Assembly (NCBI GenBank): GCA_964430755.1
Contig: CAYSFT010000019.1
Location: 1 to 37,892, forward strand
Direction: 5' to 3'
DNA: 37,892 bases
From: Flemingiibacterium sp964430755
Lineage (GTDB): Bacteria > Bacillota > Clostridia > Oscillospirales > CAG-272
Below are positions 1 to 8,760 of this stretch, in pieces (positions within the stretch are counted from its first letter, which is position 1; every line of letters starts with the position of its first letter). The notes under the pieces are model-generated. The model ran no database searches and had not been told where the DNA came from. It was given only the letters and a program-made list of their open reading frames with translations. Made by a program: the position numbers and the translations under genes.

Positions 1-2168
1 CCGCCGTCGCCGTTTGTGATAGCATCGGTGAGAGCGTCACTGATATAACCGAAGCTGGTGACCGTCTTTCCGTTGTCGCCGCTGTTTGTAACATTCAGAT
101 ACGAATCAACGCCGTCAACCTCGATGATCTTATCAACTGCACCGTCTTCGAGAGTTGCGTAATCGTTGCTGTAATCCTTAGTCTTAACGATTTCGAGATT
201 CTTAACGCCAAGATCAAGTGCAGCGTCAATTGCGAATACAAGCTCATCCTTTGCAATAGGCGCGTATGCCTTGAATGTGAATGTTGCGCTTGTCCAGGTT
301 TCTGCATTAACGGCAGCAGTTTCATCTGCTCCGCTCAGTGTGAGGTTTGCAACGTTTGCATCCTCATAGAGCTTTGAAACATCACCGTCATATTTGCCGT
401 AGTCAATTTCAGCAAGCTTGAAGTCACCCTTAACGGTATATTCGCCTACAGAGAGCATTTCATCACCTGCAAAGGTGAATGCCGCGCCGGTTTCGTTTGC
501 GGGAACAACAAGGTAACCGTTATCGCTGACAACAAATTCGATAGCGTGATTTCTCAAGTCATGACCTGCGGAATTTTTCGCCCAGCCGGATTCTCCGTTA
601 TAAAGACCGGTTGTGTTTGTAGCCAGGTTTTCATCAGAACCTGTCTCAACGATCTTAAGATCCTTAATATCCATCGGAGCGAAGCCGTAACCGCCGCTGC
701 CTCCGAGGAAGTAAATACCGGTGTTATCGCTTAAAAGGGTTGTTGTTGCAGTGTATTCAACCCAATCAGAGGTCATCGTGATGGCAGGTACATAATCGCC
801 ATTCCAAAGATGACTGATAGCTCTTGTCTTTGCAGGGATGTTGTCAACCGCCTTATCTGCATTGTAGGACAAGGGATCAGTTGACGGAATGTACGGAAGT
901 GTACGAACCTTGAAGGAGATCGTATAGGACTTGCCTGCGGTGTATTTGCCGGTGGTGTCCTTATAGATCACACCGTCGGTGTTGTAGTCACGTCCGTAGA
1001 AATGCAGATATGTGTCTGCCTCGGGATAAACGAGACCGATTTCTGCATCGTATCCGCTTGTCGCGATTACGCTTGTGTCGAGTGCGTTAGCCTTCTGGTG
1101 TGCAAGCTCAAGCTCCGCTTCAAGAAGATCAGCGTAGTTGTCAACGTTTGCCTGCTGTTCAGCGGTGAGAGCATCGTATGCAGCACGAGCCGCATCAATT
1201 TCAGCCTCAGACTTAGCCGCTACGCCGCCGATTGCGTCGATGAGATCTTCAACATCGGTAACAGCAGTATCGGTTTCAGCCTTTTCCTGTGAAACGAGCC
1301 ATGCAAGAACATCAACAGCATCGTTTCTTACAGCTGTCCATGTGTAGTGCTCCCAGCCCTCGTTTGCTCTGGTTGTTTCAGAGTAAAGAGCTATATAGTC
1401 CTCATCCTCGGCATCGTACTCGGTGTATTTAACATTGGTACGGCCAAGATCGCGGAGAGCCTGATACATAGCCTGGTCACCAACAACACTTACAACAGGG
1501 TCCTGCTTTGTATGGTGAATCCAGATTGCGAGATCCTCACGGATGTTCGCTGCCTGAGCCGCATCATTGTAGCCTGCGGTAGGAAGTGCAGCCGCAAAGA
1601 GGTCGGGCTCACGGAGAATGATATCCCATGTTCCGCCGCCGCCCATCGAGTCGCCTGCAACGTAGATGCGGTTTTCGTTAATGCTATATGTGGTGAGAAT
1701 CTCATCATAGATATAGCTGATTGCCGCACTCATAGGCTTGGAGATGGGTGTACTTGTGTAGCTGTAAGTACCGGGAGTCCAGTCGCTTTCAACCCACTTG
1801 TAACCCGAGGGACATCTCGGAGCGAAGATGATGAAGTCTTCGCCGTACATTTCGATTACGTCAGCAGTGATAAAAGCAGAAGAGCCTGTACCACTTGTGT
1901 ACAGAGGTCCGTCACCTCTGTCGCCTGCACCGTGCAGGTAAACGAGAAGGGAGTACTCCTTGTCAGCGGAGTAGGTTGCCGGCACATAAAGACTTGTGCC
2001 GATGGTGAAATCGTCGTGGGTGTAAGTGCTGCCCACATATTCACCGGTACCGGTCACTTCGGTTGCATCTGCACTGACAGAAGCAGTGGGAGCAACAGCG
2101 AAGGTTGACGATATCAGAGCAAGTGACATCGCCATGGCCAGTATGCGCTTGAAGTGTGTCTTTGCCAT
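1..2168 (-). CDS. Secreted alpha/beta-hydrolase (esterase/COG4099-like), C-terminus cut by window
   Basis: The frame is open from an ATG at 2168, with AGGAGG just upstream, to the window edge, so at least 722 residues are present and the C-terminus is missing. Residues 1 to about 35 form a signal peptide with a Lys/Arg start and a hydrophobic core ending near an Ala-rich site. Residues about 40-290 look like an alpha/beta-hydrolase of the putative peptidase/feruloyl-esterase (COG4099, CE1-like) type. The nucleophile elbow is GDSMGG with Ser174, and plausible triad partners are Asp223 (KQDPVV) and His274 (WEHYTW). A helical stretch of FIVAR-like character follows (AAYDALTAEQQANVDNY), then beta-rich segments that look like carbohydrate-binding or adhesive modules. 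The likely role is extracellular deacylation of plant polysaccharide; peptidase activity is an alternative. The fold assignment is good, the substrate is unknown. Confidence 0.75.
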   Translation of the reverse strand, partial: MAKTHFKRILAMAMSLALISSTFAVAPTASVSADATEVTGTGEYVGSTYTHDDFTIGTSLYVPATYSADKEYSLLVYLHGAGDRGDGPLYTSGTGSSAFITADVIEMYGEDFIIFAPRCPSGYKWVESDWTPGTYSYTSTPISKPMSAAISYIYDEILTTYSINENRIYVAGDSMGGGGTWDIILREPDLFAAALPTAGYNDAAQAANIREDLAIWIHHTKQDPVVSVVGDQAMYQALRDLGRTNVKYTEYDAEDEDYIALYSETTRANEGWEHYTWTAVRNDAVDVLAWLVSQEKAETDTAVTDVEDLIDAIGGVAAKSEAEIDAARAAYDALTAEQQANVDNYADLLEAELELAHQKANALDTSVIATSGYDAEIGLVYPEADTYLHFYGRDYNTDGVIYKDTTGKYTAGKSYTISFKVRTLPYIPSTDPLSYNADKAVDNIPAKTRAISHLWNGDYVPAITMTSDWVEYTATTTLLSDNTGIYFLGGSGGYGFAPMDIKDLKIVETGSDENLATNTTGLYNGESGWAKNSAGHDLRNHAIEFVVSDNGYLVVPANETGAAFTFAGDEMLSVGEYTVKGDFKLAEIDYGKYDGDVSKLYEDANVANLTLSGADETAAVNAETWTSATFTFKAYAPIAKDELVFAIDAALDLGVKNLEIVKTKDYSNDYATLEDGAVDKIIEVDGVDSYLNVTNSGDNGKTVTSFGYISDALTDAITNGDG

Positions 2169-2202
2169 AGTGTTTTCCTCCTAATAAAATTTTTTATTTT
2201 AA

Positions 2203-2251
2203 GACCGCCCGGCGGTCAAGGGTAACGATATTATTTCACAATATAATTATA
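2203..2251 (-). promoter_or_regulatory. Leader of the secreted esterase gene: -10 box and GC-rich palindrome
   Basis: On the minus strand a TATAAT lies at 2246-2251, with no good -35 box 17 bp upstream. Downstream of it is a 15-bp GC-rich palindrome, GACCGCC-C-GGCGGTC (2203-2217), in an otherwise AT-rich leader. It could be an operator or a 5' UTR hairpin. The rest of 2169-2404 shows no gene. Confidence 0.35.
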
Positions 2252-2404
2252 CCATCAAAAAGAGATTTTTTATAGTAATTTTACACCAAAGAAACAGGAC
2301 TATTTTCCCAACTTCACGGTTATTACTGCGATTTGAGGGAATTTTTTCAAATTTACTGTCAATTTGCCTCAGGCGTTCAGATGTAAACAGAGGTTCGGAT
2401 AAGA

Positions 2405-3661
2405 TCAGACAACCGAAACCGATTTGTCCTCGCATATCTCGTCAAGACAGTATTTACACTTAATAACCGGCTCACGGTTCTGCCATTTACCGTTTGTGAA
2501 ATCAGGGAACTCCATCGGAGCGCCGCCCTTGTTTATCGACATTTCGGAAAGCGGACCGACAGCCAGCCATGCCGCAGTATCATACGCATCAATCGGTGTG
2601 TTGGTACCGTTTTTCACGCTCTCGATGAAAGCTCTGCAAACAAGCCAGTCCATACCGTCGTGACCTTCCTTAACGCCTGCCTTGATATACTCGGTGTGAA
2701 GCGGATGATCGTATTTTTCATACATTTTTTCTTCGTTTACAAAGGAGTCCTCGGTCTGACCTGCGAAATAAACAGATTTACGATCCTCGCAGGACATTCC
2801 CTTTACGCCGCGTACCGTTAAGCCGCGACTGTAATGCGAGCGTTTAAGATTGGTGTCAAGAGTGAGAACGATGGTTTCACCGCCTGCACAGGTAATTACA
2901 GTAGTTACGATATCGCCCTGCTTATAGTCGATCTTTGCCCATTTGCTGTCCTCACCGAACTTGTTGATGGCGTAGTCCTTGAGTCCGCGGCTCTTGGTTG
3001 CGAACGAGGAGAGACTTACCATGCGGTTTCCTCTGTTGATCGAAAGTATCTTGGAAATCGGGCCAAGCTCGTGAGTCGGATAGTTTTCACGGTTCTTGTT
3101 TATGTAGTGACCGAGACGGTAATGAGGAATGTCGATGTTTTCGAAGTTTGAGAAGATATCCTCCTCGTTTATCCAGTGATGATAACCGCCCGAGCAGTGA
3201 ATAAGCTCGCCGAAAAGTCCCTGCTTCACGATGTTGAGTATCATCATCTCGCGTCTGCCGTAACAGCAGTTTTCAAGCATCATTACGGGAACGCCGGTTT
3301 CCTCATAGGTTTTGACGAGATCAAAGCATTCGTCAAGCGTGTCAGCACATCCAACCTCAACAGCGGCATATTTGCCTGCACGCATGGTCTCCATAGCGAT
3401 TTTCGGTCTGCCGCTCCAGCCGATCATGATGATAACCGCATCAATCGTCGGATCGTTTAAAATATCGTGATAATCCTTGGTTAAATAAGGATCGTGTTTT
3501 GTATTTTCGCGCAGGAACTTCTGCATTCTTTCAAGTCGCTCATCCGAGAGATCGGAAAGTGCCGCAACCTCAACGTCCTCCATCTGTGAAAAATTCTTCT
3601 CGAGCACGGCAAATCCACGCTTACCGAGTCCGATATAACCAATTCTTACTTTGTCTTTCAT
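2405..3661 (-). CDS. Gfo/Idh/MocA-family oxidoreductase, GH109-like
   Basis: The protein has 418 residues. The ATG at 3661 is chosen because AAGGAG precedes it and the protein starts directly with the Rossmann strand (KVRIGYIGLGKRG). The N-terminal NAD(P)-binding domain covers about residues 1-130 and the C-terminal alpha/beta domain the rest. The usual EKP motif is replaced by EVGC. The segments ENCCYGRRE, GELIHCSGGYHH and YPTHELGPI resemble the NAD-dependent alpha-N-acetylgalactosaminidases (GH109) more than simple sugar dehydrogenases. It has no Tat or Sec signal, so it is probably cytoplasmic. It diverges from an AraC-type gene that probably controls it. It could be a glycosidase with a redox-assisted elimination mechanism or a sugar dehydrogenase; the superfamily is certain, the reaction is not. 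Confidence 0.8.
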   Translation of the reverse strand: MKDKVRIGYIGLGKRGFAVLEKNFSQMEDVEVAALSDLSDERLERMQKFLRENTKHDPYLTKDYHDILNDPTIDAVIIMIGWSGRPKIAMETMRAGKYAAVEVGCADTLDECFDLVKTYEETGVPVMMLENCCYGRREMMILNIVKQGLFGELIHCSGGYHHWINEEDIFSNFENIDIPHYRLGHYINKNRENYPTHELGPISKILSINRGNRMVSLSSFATKSRGLKDYAINKFGEDSKWAKIDYKQGDIVTTVITCAGGETIVLTLDTNLKRSHYSRGLTVRGVKGMSCEDRKSVYFAGQTEDSFVNEEKMYEKYDHPLHTEYIKAGVKEGHDGMDWLVCRAFIESVKNGTNTPIDAYDTAAWLAVGPLSEMSINKGGAPMEFPDFTNGKWQNREPVIKCKYCLDEICEDKSVSVV

Positions 3662-3704
3662 GGTGTGTTTTCTCCTTATTTTAGTTGCATTTTGCAAAAA
3701 ATCA

Positions 3705-3733
3705 TTGACATTACACAAATATTTGTGTATAAT
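3705..3733 (+). promoter_or_regulatory. AraC-gene promoter with an 18-bp palindrome filling the spacer
   Basis: TTGACA at 3705-3710 and TATAAT at 3728-3733 are separated by 17 bp. A perfect 18-bp palindrome (3712-3729, TACACAAAT and its complement) lies between the boxes. That position fits a repressor or autoregulatory operator in the divergent region between the oxidoreductase gene and the AraC gene. Confidence 0.75.
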
Positions 3734-3820
3734 TATTTTACCACAGTTAATAACATAAAACAATGCGTTATTGGACACAAAACTTATGTTTTAAGACACT
3801 GGAAACAAGGAGGCGATATC

Positions 3821-4642
3821 ATGACTTTTCGGAGTACAGCTATTTGGCACGAAGCGCACGTTGAAAAACGCTTTGAAATAATCGAATTTAACTCGGCATT
3901 TAAGTTCGATTGGGACGATCAGTATGCCTATAAAGGAGAATATCATGTACCGTGGGAGATCGTATTTGTGAAGAACGGCGCGGTTGAATGTACCGAGGAC
4001 GAACGCGTTTACACCCTGCAAAAAAACGATCTCATCATTCATGCGCCAATGGAATTTCACAGCATACGAAGCGTGAAAGAGCCGTCTGTTCTCATAACAA
4101 GCTTTATAGCAGACGGCGAGCTTCCGATCGAGCTTACAAACGGAATTTTCACTCTTAGCGATAAATACAGCAAGGAGCTCATGGAAATATTCGACCGTAT
4201 ACACGCATTCAGGGAAGATGGACCTGTAAACGCTTATTCAGGGCAAGAAGCAGCCTGCCGACTTGAGGCACTGCTGATCCGTTTGGCAAACAAAAACTCT
4301 GAGGAACAGCTCTCGCCCTCTCAAACGGCAAATGAATACAGCCGCGTAGCCTCTGTGATGGCGGAAAACGTCTGCGAAAATCTGTCGCTTCCTCAACTGG
4401 CAAAGCTGTGTAATATAAGCGTCAGCTATATAAAGCTGCTTTTCAAAAAATACACAACGATCAGTCCGATGAGTTACTATGCCAATCTGCGAATACAGCA
4501 CGCTATACAGCTGATGAAAGACGGTATGCCTGCCGCCGAAATCGCAAACACAATGAATTTTTCCTCGCCGAACTATTTTTCCGTATTTTTCAAGAAGCAT
4601 ACAGGCGAAATACCCTCTGTATACCGTAAGCGATTAAAATAA
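3821..4642 (+). CDS. AraC-family transcriptional regulator with N-terminal cupin domain
   Basis: The protein has 273 residues. The start at 3821 follows AAGGAGG at 3807-3813; upstream in-frame codons have no such site. Residues about 20-110 form a cupin-like sensor domain (VPWEIVFVKNGAVEC, HAPMEFHSI). The last 100 residues carry two helix-turn-helix motifs (LSLPQLAKLCNISVSYIKLL and the second, AAEIANTMNFSSPNYFSVFF) ending in the typical GEIPSVYRKRL. It is very likely the sugar-responsive activator of the divergent oxidoreductase gene at 2405-3661. The palindrome in its promoter suggests autoregulation. The ligand is unknown. Confidence 0.88.
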   Translation: MTFRSTAIWHEAHVEKRFEIIEFNSAFKFDWDDQYAYKGEYHVPWEIVFVKNGAVECTEDERVYTLQKNDLIIHAPMEFHSIRSVKEPSVLITSFIADGELPIELTNGIFTLSDKYSKELMEIFDRIHAFREDGPVNAYSGQEAACRLEALLIRLANKNSEEQLSPSQTANEYSRVASVMAENVCENLSLPQLAKLCNISVSYIKLLFKKYTTISPMSYYANLRIQHAIQLMKDGMPAAEIANTMNFSSPNYFSVFFKKHTGEIPSVYRKRLK

Positions 4643-4745
4643 GTATTCCGAATACCATTCCATACTAATTATATCAAATCCGCAAACATCGGCACAAGAC
4701 AAAATGACACCAAATTAAGACAATTGTATACCTAAAACGCAAAAA

Positions 4746-4783
4746 GCTGTCCGCACCAATGAAAGATGCAGACAGCCGTTTTT
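4746..4783. terminator. Terminator after AraC gene, probably bidirectional
   Basis: Stem GCTGTC-c-GCA pairs with TGC-a-GACAGC around a short loop. It is followed by T-rich sequence on the plus strand and also flanked by an A-run (T-run on minus) at 4741-4745. Confidence 0.75.
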
Positions 4784-4807
4784 ATTCATTCAATCACACC
4801 TTGGCAT

Positions 4808-4834
4808 AAAAAAAGGAGGAACCGAAATTCCTCC
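4808..4834 (-). terminator. Terminator of the GH36 operon
   Basis: On the minus strand GGAGGAA (4828-4834 complement) pairs with TTCCTCC (4815-4821 complement), followed by seven T residues (4808-4814). It lies just past the GH36 stop codon. Confidence 0.85.
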
Positions 4835-4840
4835 CAAAAT

Positions 4841-6709
4841 TCATATTTTAAAAAATTCAAGCGTTACACAGTCGTTGTCCTTGAGTGCGGAAAGTCTGAT
4901 GCCGTCCTCCGCAAGTGAAGCACCGCTCATCTTTGTTTCGCCATAGCGGTAATCCGCACCACAGTCAACGACCGGATAAACTGTCAATTCGGAAGCGTGA
5001 GTCTGCTTGGTGAACACTTTAACGATACAGCGCGAGTGATCGTTACTTGAATACTCAATAGCAGTGATACTCGGCGAATCGGCAAGCAGATATGCACGGG
5101 CGCTCATATAGAATTCCCTGTCCTGCTTAAATTTTGTGATGTGCGCCTTGAATTTCTCCTTGTATTCTTCAGGGAACGACGCAATATCGCATGAAAAACC
5201 GATCGGGCCGCCGCTCATAAAGCCAAACAGATGCTCGTCACTGACAATTTCAACATTTTCCCATGTAGCACCGCGGCAGGTGAGCAGATAACCGCGAGTC
5301 TCCTCGTGACCATACCACGGGAATCCTTCAGCCCATTTGAGAACACTCCAACGCTCCATATGTGACGACGGTAAACGCTTCATCGTATTTTTGATAATCG
5401 TCAGCTCATCAAGCATACTTTCGTTGTCCGAGGGCCAATAGCTGTCATAAAGCATACTCTGCCCAAGCTCCATACGCGCGCCGCCGCTTGCGCAGTTGGT
5501 GAGATAGAGATCGGGGTATTTTTCGCGCAGACGCTCGGTAAAAATCCGCTGTCCCTGCATATAGCGATAGAACGAATTACCCGAGGGATCATACGGAATC
5601 GTCGCGTTGAAATCAAACTTCACCCAGCCAATCTTGTATTTATCAATCTGCGAACAAACAGAATCAAAAATATAGTCACGTGCGTCCGGATTTGCGAAAT
5701 CAAGAAAACCGCCGCCAATGTAATAATCGGGATGAGCCTTGACCGAATTTGATTGGAGTGATGCACGCTCCGGCTCAAACCACAAGCCGAAGATCATACC
5801 CTTTGAGCGTATATATTCCGAAAGAGCCGTAAGTCCGCCCTTAGCAAGCGAATCGGGGTTTTCCACCCAATCGCCGACCGAGGTGTACCAACCCTTTGTT
5901 CCAAACCAACCTGCATCAATCATGAATGCCTCAACGCCAAGCTCCGCCGCAGTGTCAACCTGACGGTAAAGCCCATCGGCATCAAGCTTATCGAAGCAGT
6001 AAAGCCACGAATTATATAAAACCGGCATACGGCGTCTGGGATAAAGCTCGTTATAAAGCGTGTGCAGCTTATACATATCAAGATCATCGCGATTCTTTGC
6101 CATGAAGAAAATCACCGTCGGAAGCTCAATTTTCTCACCGGCTTCAACCGTCATGTGCATTCCCGCATCGGCAAATCCCAACTCAAGGACAACCAGCTCC
6201 TTTTGGCTGACGGGATACTTGCGCACATTCATCTTCCACTGTGCGTTCGGAACGAGATGGAACACCGTCGTCGCTTTAGTGTGAAGATTGTGCAGCGCCA
6301 TTACAGGAGAAGCACCCTCGCAGGTGCGTATTCCCTGTGAAGCAGCAGTAACCTGCGTCACAAGCGGCTGCCATGTGCCTTCACTTTCGTGCTGCCAACC
6401 GTTAAACTGTGTGTAAACCTCATAAGAATCGCCGTCCATACGAAAACGGCTTACGAGTTTTGTAACGGTCATAGGTTCATCGGTGAGATTTTCAAAGCTG
6501 TCGTGTCTGATAACGACACCGTTTTTATGCTCGGAAAATTCAGCACACAGGCGAATCTTTTCGTTTTCATAGGTGTATACGCTCTTGCCATCGTTGGCGG
6601 TACATTCATATTTTTTATCGCCGTCGATAACACCGAAATCGCCGACTGCATAAAACAGCCCCGAAACACCTAATTTCCCGCTTTGATCAATAAAATTTTC
6701 TATTTTCAT
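4841..6709 (-). CDS. GH36 alpha-galactosidase
   Basis: The protein has 622 residues from the ATG at 6709, which has GGAG six bases upstream; an in-frame TTG 12 bases earlier overlaps that site and is rejected. It has the clan GH-D layout: an N-terminal beta-sandwich (about 1-210), a TIM barrel (about 220-530; FMIDAGWFG, FGLWFEPE) and a short C-terminal beta domain. The nucleophile is expected at Asp366 in WVKFDFN and the acid/base at Asp428 in SDNE; NCASGGARMELG is the conserved loop between them. It hydrolyses terminal alpha-galactosides (melibiose, raffinose family). There is no signal peptide, so it works on imported sugar. It is co-transcribed with the EamA transporter gene 19 bp upstream. 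Confidence 0.92.
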   Translation of the reverse strand: MKIENFIDQSGKLGVSGLFYAVGDFGVIDGDKKYECTANDGKSVYTYENEKIRLCAEFSEHKNGVVIRHDSFENLTDEPMTVTKLVSRFRMDGDSYEVYTQFNGWQHESEGTWQPLVTQVTAASQGIRTCEGASPVMALHNLHTKATTVFHLVPNAQWKMNVRKYPVSQKELVVLELGFADAGMHMTVEAGEKIELPTVIFFMAKNRDDLDMYKLHTLYNELYPRRRMPVLYNSWLYCFDKLDADGLYRQVDTAAELGVEAFMIDAGWFGTKGWYTSVGDWVENPDSLAKGGLTALSEYIRSKGMIFGLWFEPERASLQSNSVKAHPDYYIGGGFLDFANPDARDYIFDSVCSQIDKYKIGWVKFDFNATIPYDPSGNSFYRYMQGQRIFTERLREKYPDLYLTNCASGGARMELGQSMLYDSYWPSDNESMLDELTIIKNTMKRLPSSHMERWSVLKWAEGFPWYGHEETRGYLLTCRGATWENVEIVSDEHLFGFMSGGPIGFSCDIASFPEEYKEKFKAHITKFKQDREFYMSARAYLLADSPSITAIEYSSNDHSRCIVKVFTKQTHASELTVYPVVDCGADYRYGETKMSGASLAEDGIRLSALKDNDCVTLEFFKI

Positions 6710-6728
6710 ATTAATCTCCAATCCTTAT

Positions 6729-7649
6729 TCAAAACGCAAACAGGAACGTTGAAAGAAACGCTCCGCCGATTGATATCCATTCTTTTCCGGTAATTTTCTC
6801 TTTAAAAATGAACGCTGACACGAGCGCCGAAAGAACAATTACACCGCCCGAAACAAGCGGAAACTGCACCGACGCCGGTACACTGTTCGCCGCAATCAGA
6901 TGCAAAAAGTTGCCCGTATAGGTAGCAGCACCAATAGCCGACATCGAAAGGATCGCCGGACGCGTGAGCGAGGTTTTTGCAACAGCGCGGCTTTCCTTTT
7001 TGAAAATCAGAACCGCGAGAAGAACCACAGCACTGATAATTGCCGTGAGGGCACATGAAATCACAGTGAAGCTTATTTCGTCAACGATAAGTGCGCCGTT
7101 TTTCGCGCCCTCCTGATGAGCCTTGGCAATAACGCCCGTCATACCGTTCACGAAAAATATGACAAGGCAGAGTATGAAGAATAAGTTACGTCCCTTTCGG
7201 CTGCAGTTGTCGCGTTTCTCGGTAGAGCCTTGGATTATGCCCTGCATGATTATAAAGGCAGACAAAAGCACGCAGCCTATCTTCATGCAAAGAGTTGCAG
7301 CTTCGTCGAGCCATATAACACCGTAAAAGAACGGAACAAGCATACCGCCGAGCATCATAAACATGCTGTAAACAGCGAGACTTCCAAGCGACAGCACCTT
7401 TATACCAATCATATAGTAAGGTATCATAACAACTGCAAAAGCGAGTGCCCACCAAAACGAAAACGGAGTCACACTGACCTTGAATCCACCGATAAAAAGA
7501 TATATAAGCATTCCAATCAGACTCGTCGCAACGAGCATCACAAGCGAAGTTACAGCTGTCTGCCGCACACTTTTTTCATACACTTTTGTGAAAGCGAATT
7601 GCGCCGCAAAGCAAACAACCGCTAAAATAATTAATATGTATTCCCTCAT
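6729..7649 (-). CDS. EamA/DMT-family transporter
   Basis: The protein has 306 residues and ten predicted membrane helices in two repeated halves, the drug/metabolite transporter layout. AGAGGAA precedes the ATG. The second half ends with the typical sequence PLVSGGVIVLSALVSAFIFK. Pairing with GH36 in one operon suggests it moves a galactoside or a product sugar, by analogy with sugar-carrying DMT members; export of a metabolite cannot be excluded. It diverges from a PocR-AraC regulator gene. A second transporter of this family lies at 11735-12613. Confidence 0.82.
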   Translation of the reverse strand: MREYILIILAVVCFAAQFAFTKVYEKSVRQTAVTSLVMLVATSLIGMLIYLFIGGFKVSVTPFSFWWALAFAVVMIPYYMIGIKVLSLGSLAVYSMFMMLGGMLVPFFYGVIWLDEAATLCMKIGCVLLSAFIIMQGIIQGSTEKRDNCSRKGRNLFFILCLVIFFVNGMTGVIAKAHQEGAKNGALIVDEISFTVISCALTAIISAVVLLAVLIFKKESRAVAKTSLTRPAILSMSAIGAATYTGNFLHLIAANSVPASVQFPLVSGGVIVLSALVSAFIFKEKITGKEWISIGGAFLSTFLFAF

Positions 7650-7685
7650 CGAAATTCCTCTGTAAATTACAAATTAACCATAATG

Positions 7686-7714
7686 ATTATATCTCATCTA
7701 TTATACCATGTCAT
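7686..7714 (-). promoter_or_regulatory. Promoter of the EamA-GH36 operon
   Basis: On the minus strand ATGACA (7709-7714) and TATAAT (7686-7691) are spaced 17 bp. A second TATAAT at 7700-7705 lacks a clear -35 box. Confidence 0.55.
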
Positions 7715-7777
7715 AGTAAAGATTAATAGCAATATTAACCTTAAAAATAGCATTATTTTCCCAATTGGCAAATAATA

Positions 7778-7806
7778 TTGACATTTTAAATTTGAAATGA
7801 TATAAT
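7778..7806 (+). promoter_or_regulatory. Promoter of PocR-AraC gene with palindromic spacer
   Basis: TTGACA at 7778-7783 and TATAAT at 7801-7806 are 17 bp apart. The spacer is an imperfect palindrome (7782-7799, CATTTtAAATTTgAAATG, 16 of 18 positions symmetric). This is the same architecture as the promoter at 3705-3733 and suggests operator control. Confidence 0.72.
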
Positions 7807-7837
7807 AAAAATATCCGGAACCAAGGGGGTGAGCATC

Positions 7838-8692
7838 TTGAATTATATATTCAACAGAGAAAAGATCGCCGAGCTTATATCCGATTTTTATATCAGCACC
7901 GGCATCGCTGTTACGCTGTACGATTCCTCGTTTGATATCGTTGCAACCTCGCCTATCTTCTCCGAATGCTGCGCTTGCATAAGATCGAAAAAGGTGTGTG
8001 TTGACAACTGTAACCGCTCAAACCTCATTCACTTCAAGGAAGCCGCAAAAAGCACCTCCACCGTTTTTTATAGCTGCCACGCGGGTCTTATGGAAACGAT
8101 AACCCCTATCATATACGACGGCACCGTCATCGCATATATGCAAACGGGACAGTTCCGCGATGAGGATCACATATATTCATCCTCAAGGAAGCTCACCGAG
8201 GCCGCAAGGCTTTATAAACTCCCGGAAAAGAAGCTTTTAGCGCTATATGAAAAGCTTCCGGTCATCTCAAAGAACAAGCTTCGCGCACAGCTTAATCTGA
8301 TGGATGTAATAATAAAGAGCTTCTGGGAAAACGGTCTTATTTACTGTAACCGAAGTATGCTCTCCGTCAAAATCGAGCAGTATATAGTCGAGCATATATC
8401 CGAAAAAATATACATTTCACAGCTGGCAGATAAATTCTTTCTCTCAAAAAATTCGCTTTACCGTCTTTTTAAGGATGAATTTCACACCACCGCAAACGAA
8501 TTTATTCTTCTGAAAAAGCTCTCTCATGCACAGGAGCTTTTAAAAACGCGAGCACATCTCGATATAACCGAGGTTGCCTCCGCCTGCGGATTTTCGGATT
8601 ACAACTATTTCATCCGCATCTTCAAGAAGCGCATCGGTATAACCCCTCTGCAGTTCAGAAAAACCGTCGGCAAATCGGACGAGGAACAATAA
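7838..8692 (+). CDS. PocR-domain AraC-family regulator
   Basis: The protein has 284 residues. The TTG at 7838 is preferred over the GTG at 7829, because AAGGGGG (7824-7829) abuts the GTG but lies about eight bases before the TTG. Residues about 5-160 match a PocR ligand-binding domain with spaced cysteines (ECCACI, VCVDNC, YSCHAGL) and the closing motif GTVIAYMQTGQF. The C-terminal 100 residues hold two AraC helix-turn-helix motifs (YISQLADKFFLSKNSLYRLF, ITEVASACGFSDYNYFIRIF). PocR domains bind small diols or sugars, and the cysteines could hold a metal. It is the likely activator of the divergent EamA-GH36 operon. Confidence 0.87.
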   Translation: MNYIFNREKIAELISDFYISTGIAVTLYDSSFDIVATSPIFSECCACIRSKKVCVDNCNRSNLIHFKEAAKSTSTVFYSCHAGLMETITPIIYDGTVIAYMQTGQFRDEDHIYSSSRKLTEAARLYKLPEKKLLALYEKLPVISKNKLRAQLNLMDVIIKSFWENGLIYCNRSMLSVKIEQYIVEHISEKIYISQLADKFFLSKNSLYRLFKDEFHTTANEFILLKKLSHAQELLKTRAHLDITEVASACGFSDYNYFIRIFKKRIGITPLQFRKTVGKSDEEQ

Positions 8693-8712
8693 ATCATATC
8701 AATACAAAATCA

Positions 8713-8745
8713 AGGAGCTGTCCGAAATGAAAGACAGCTCCTTTT
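8713..8745. terminator. Bidirectional terminator
   Basis: A perfect 10-bp stem AGGAGCTGTC / GACAGCTCCT (8713-8722 with 8733-8742) is followed by TTTT. It lies between convergent genes and can serve both. Confidence 0.88.
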
Positions 8746-8760
8746 GTTGTGCAGATAATT

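Noticed and set aside
1347..2108. A 253-residue plus-strand ORF at the left
   Set aside because: It lies antisense to the esterase gene, which has signal peptide, catalytic motifs and ribosome binding site; the plus frame shows no domain.
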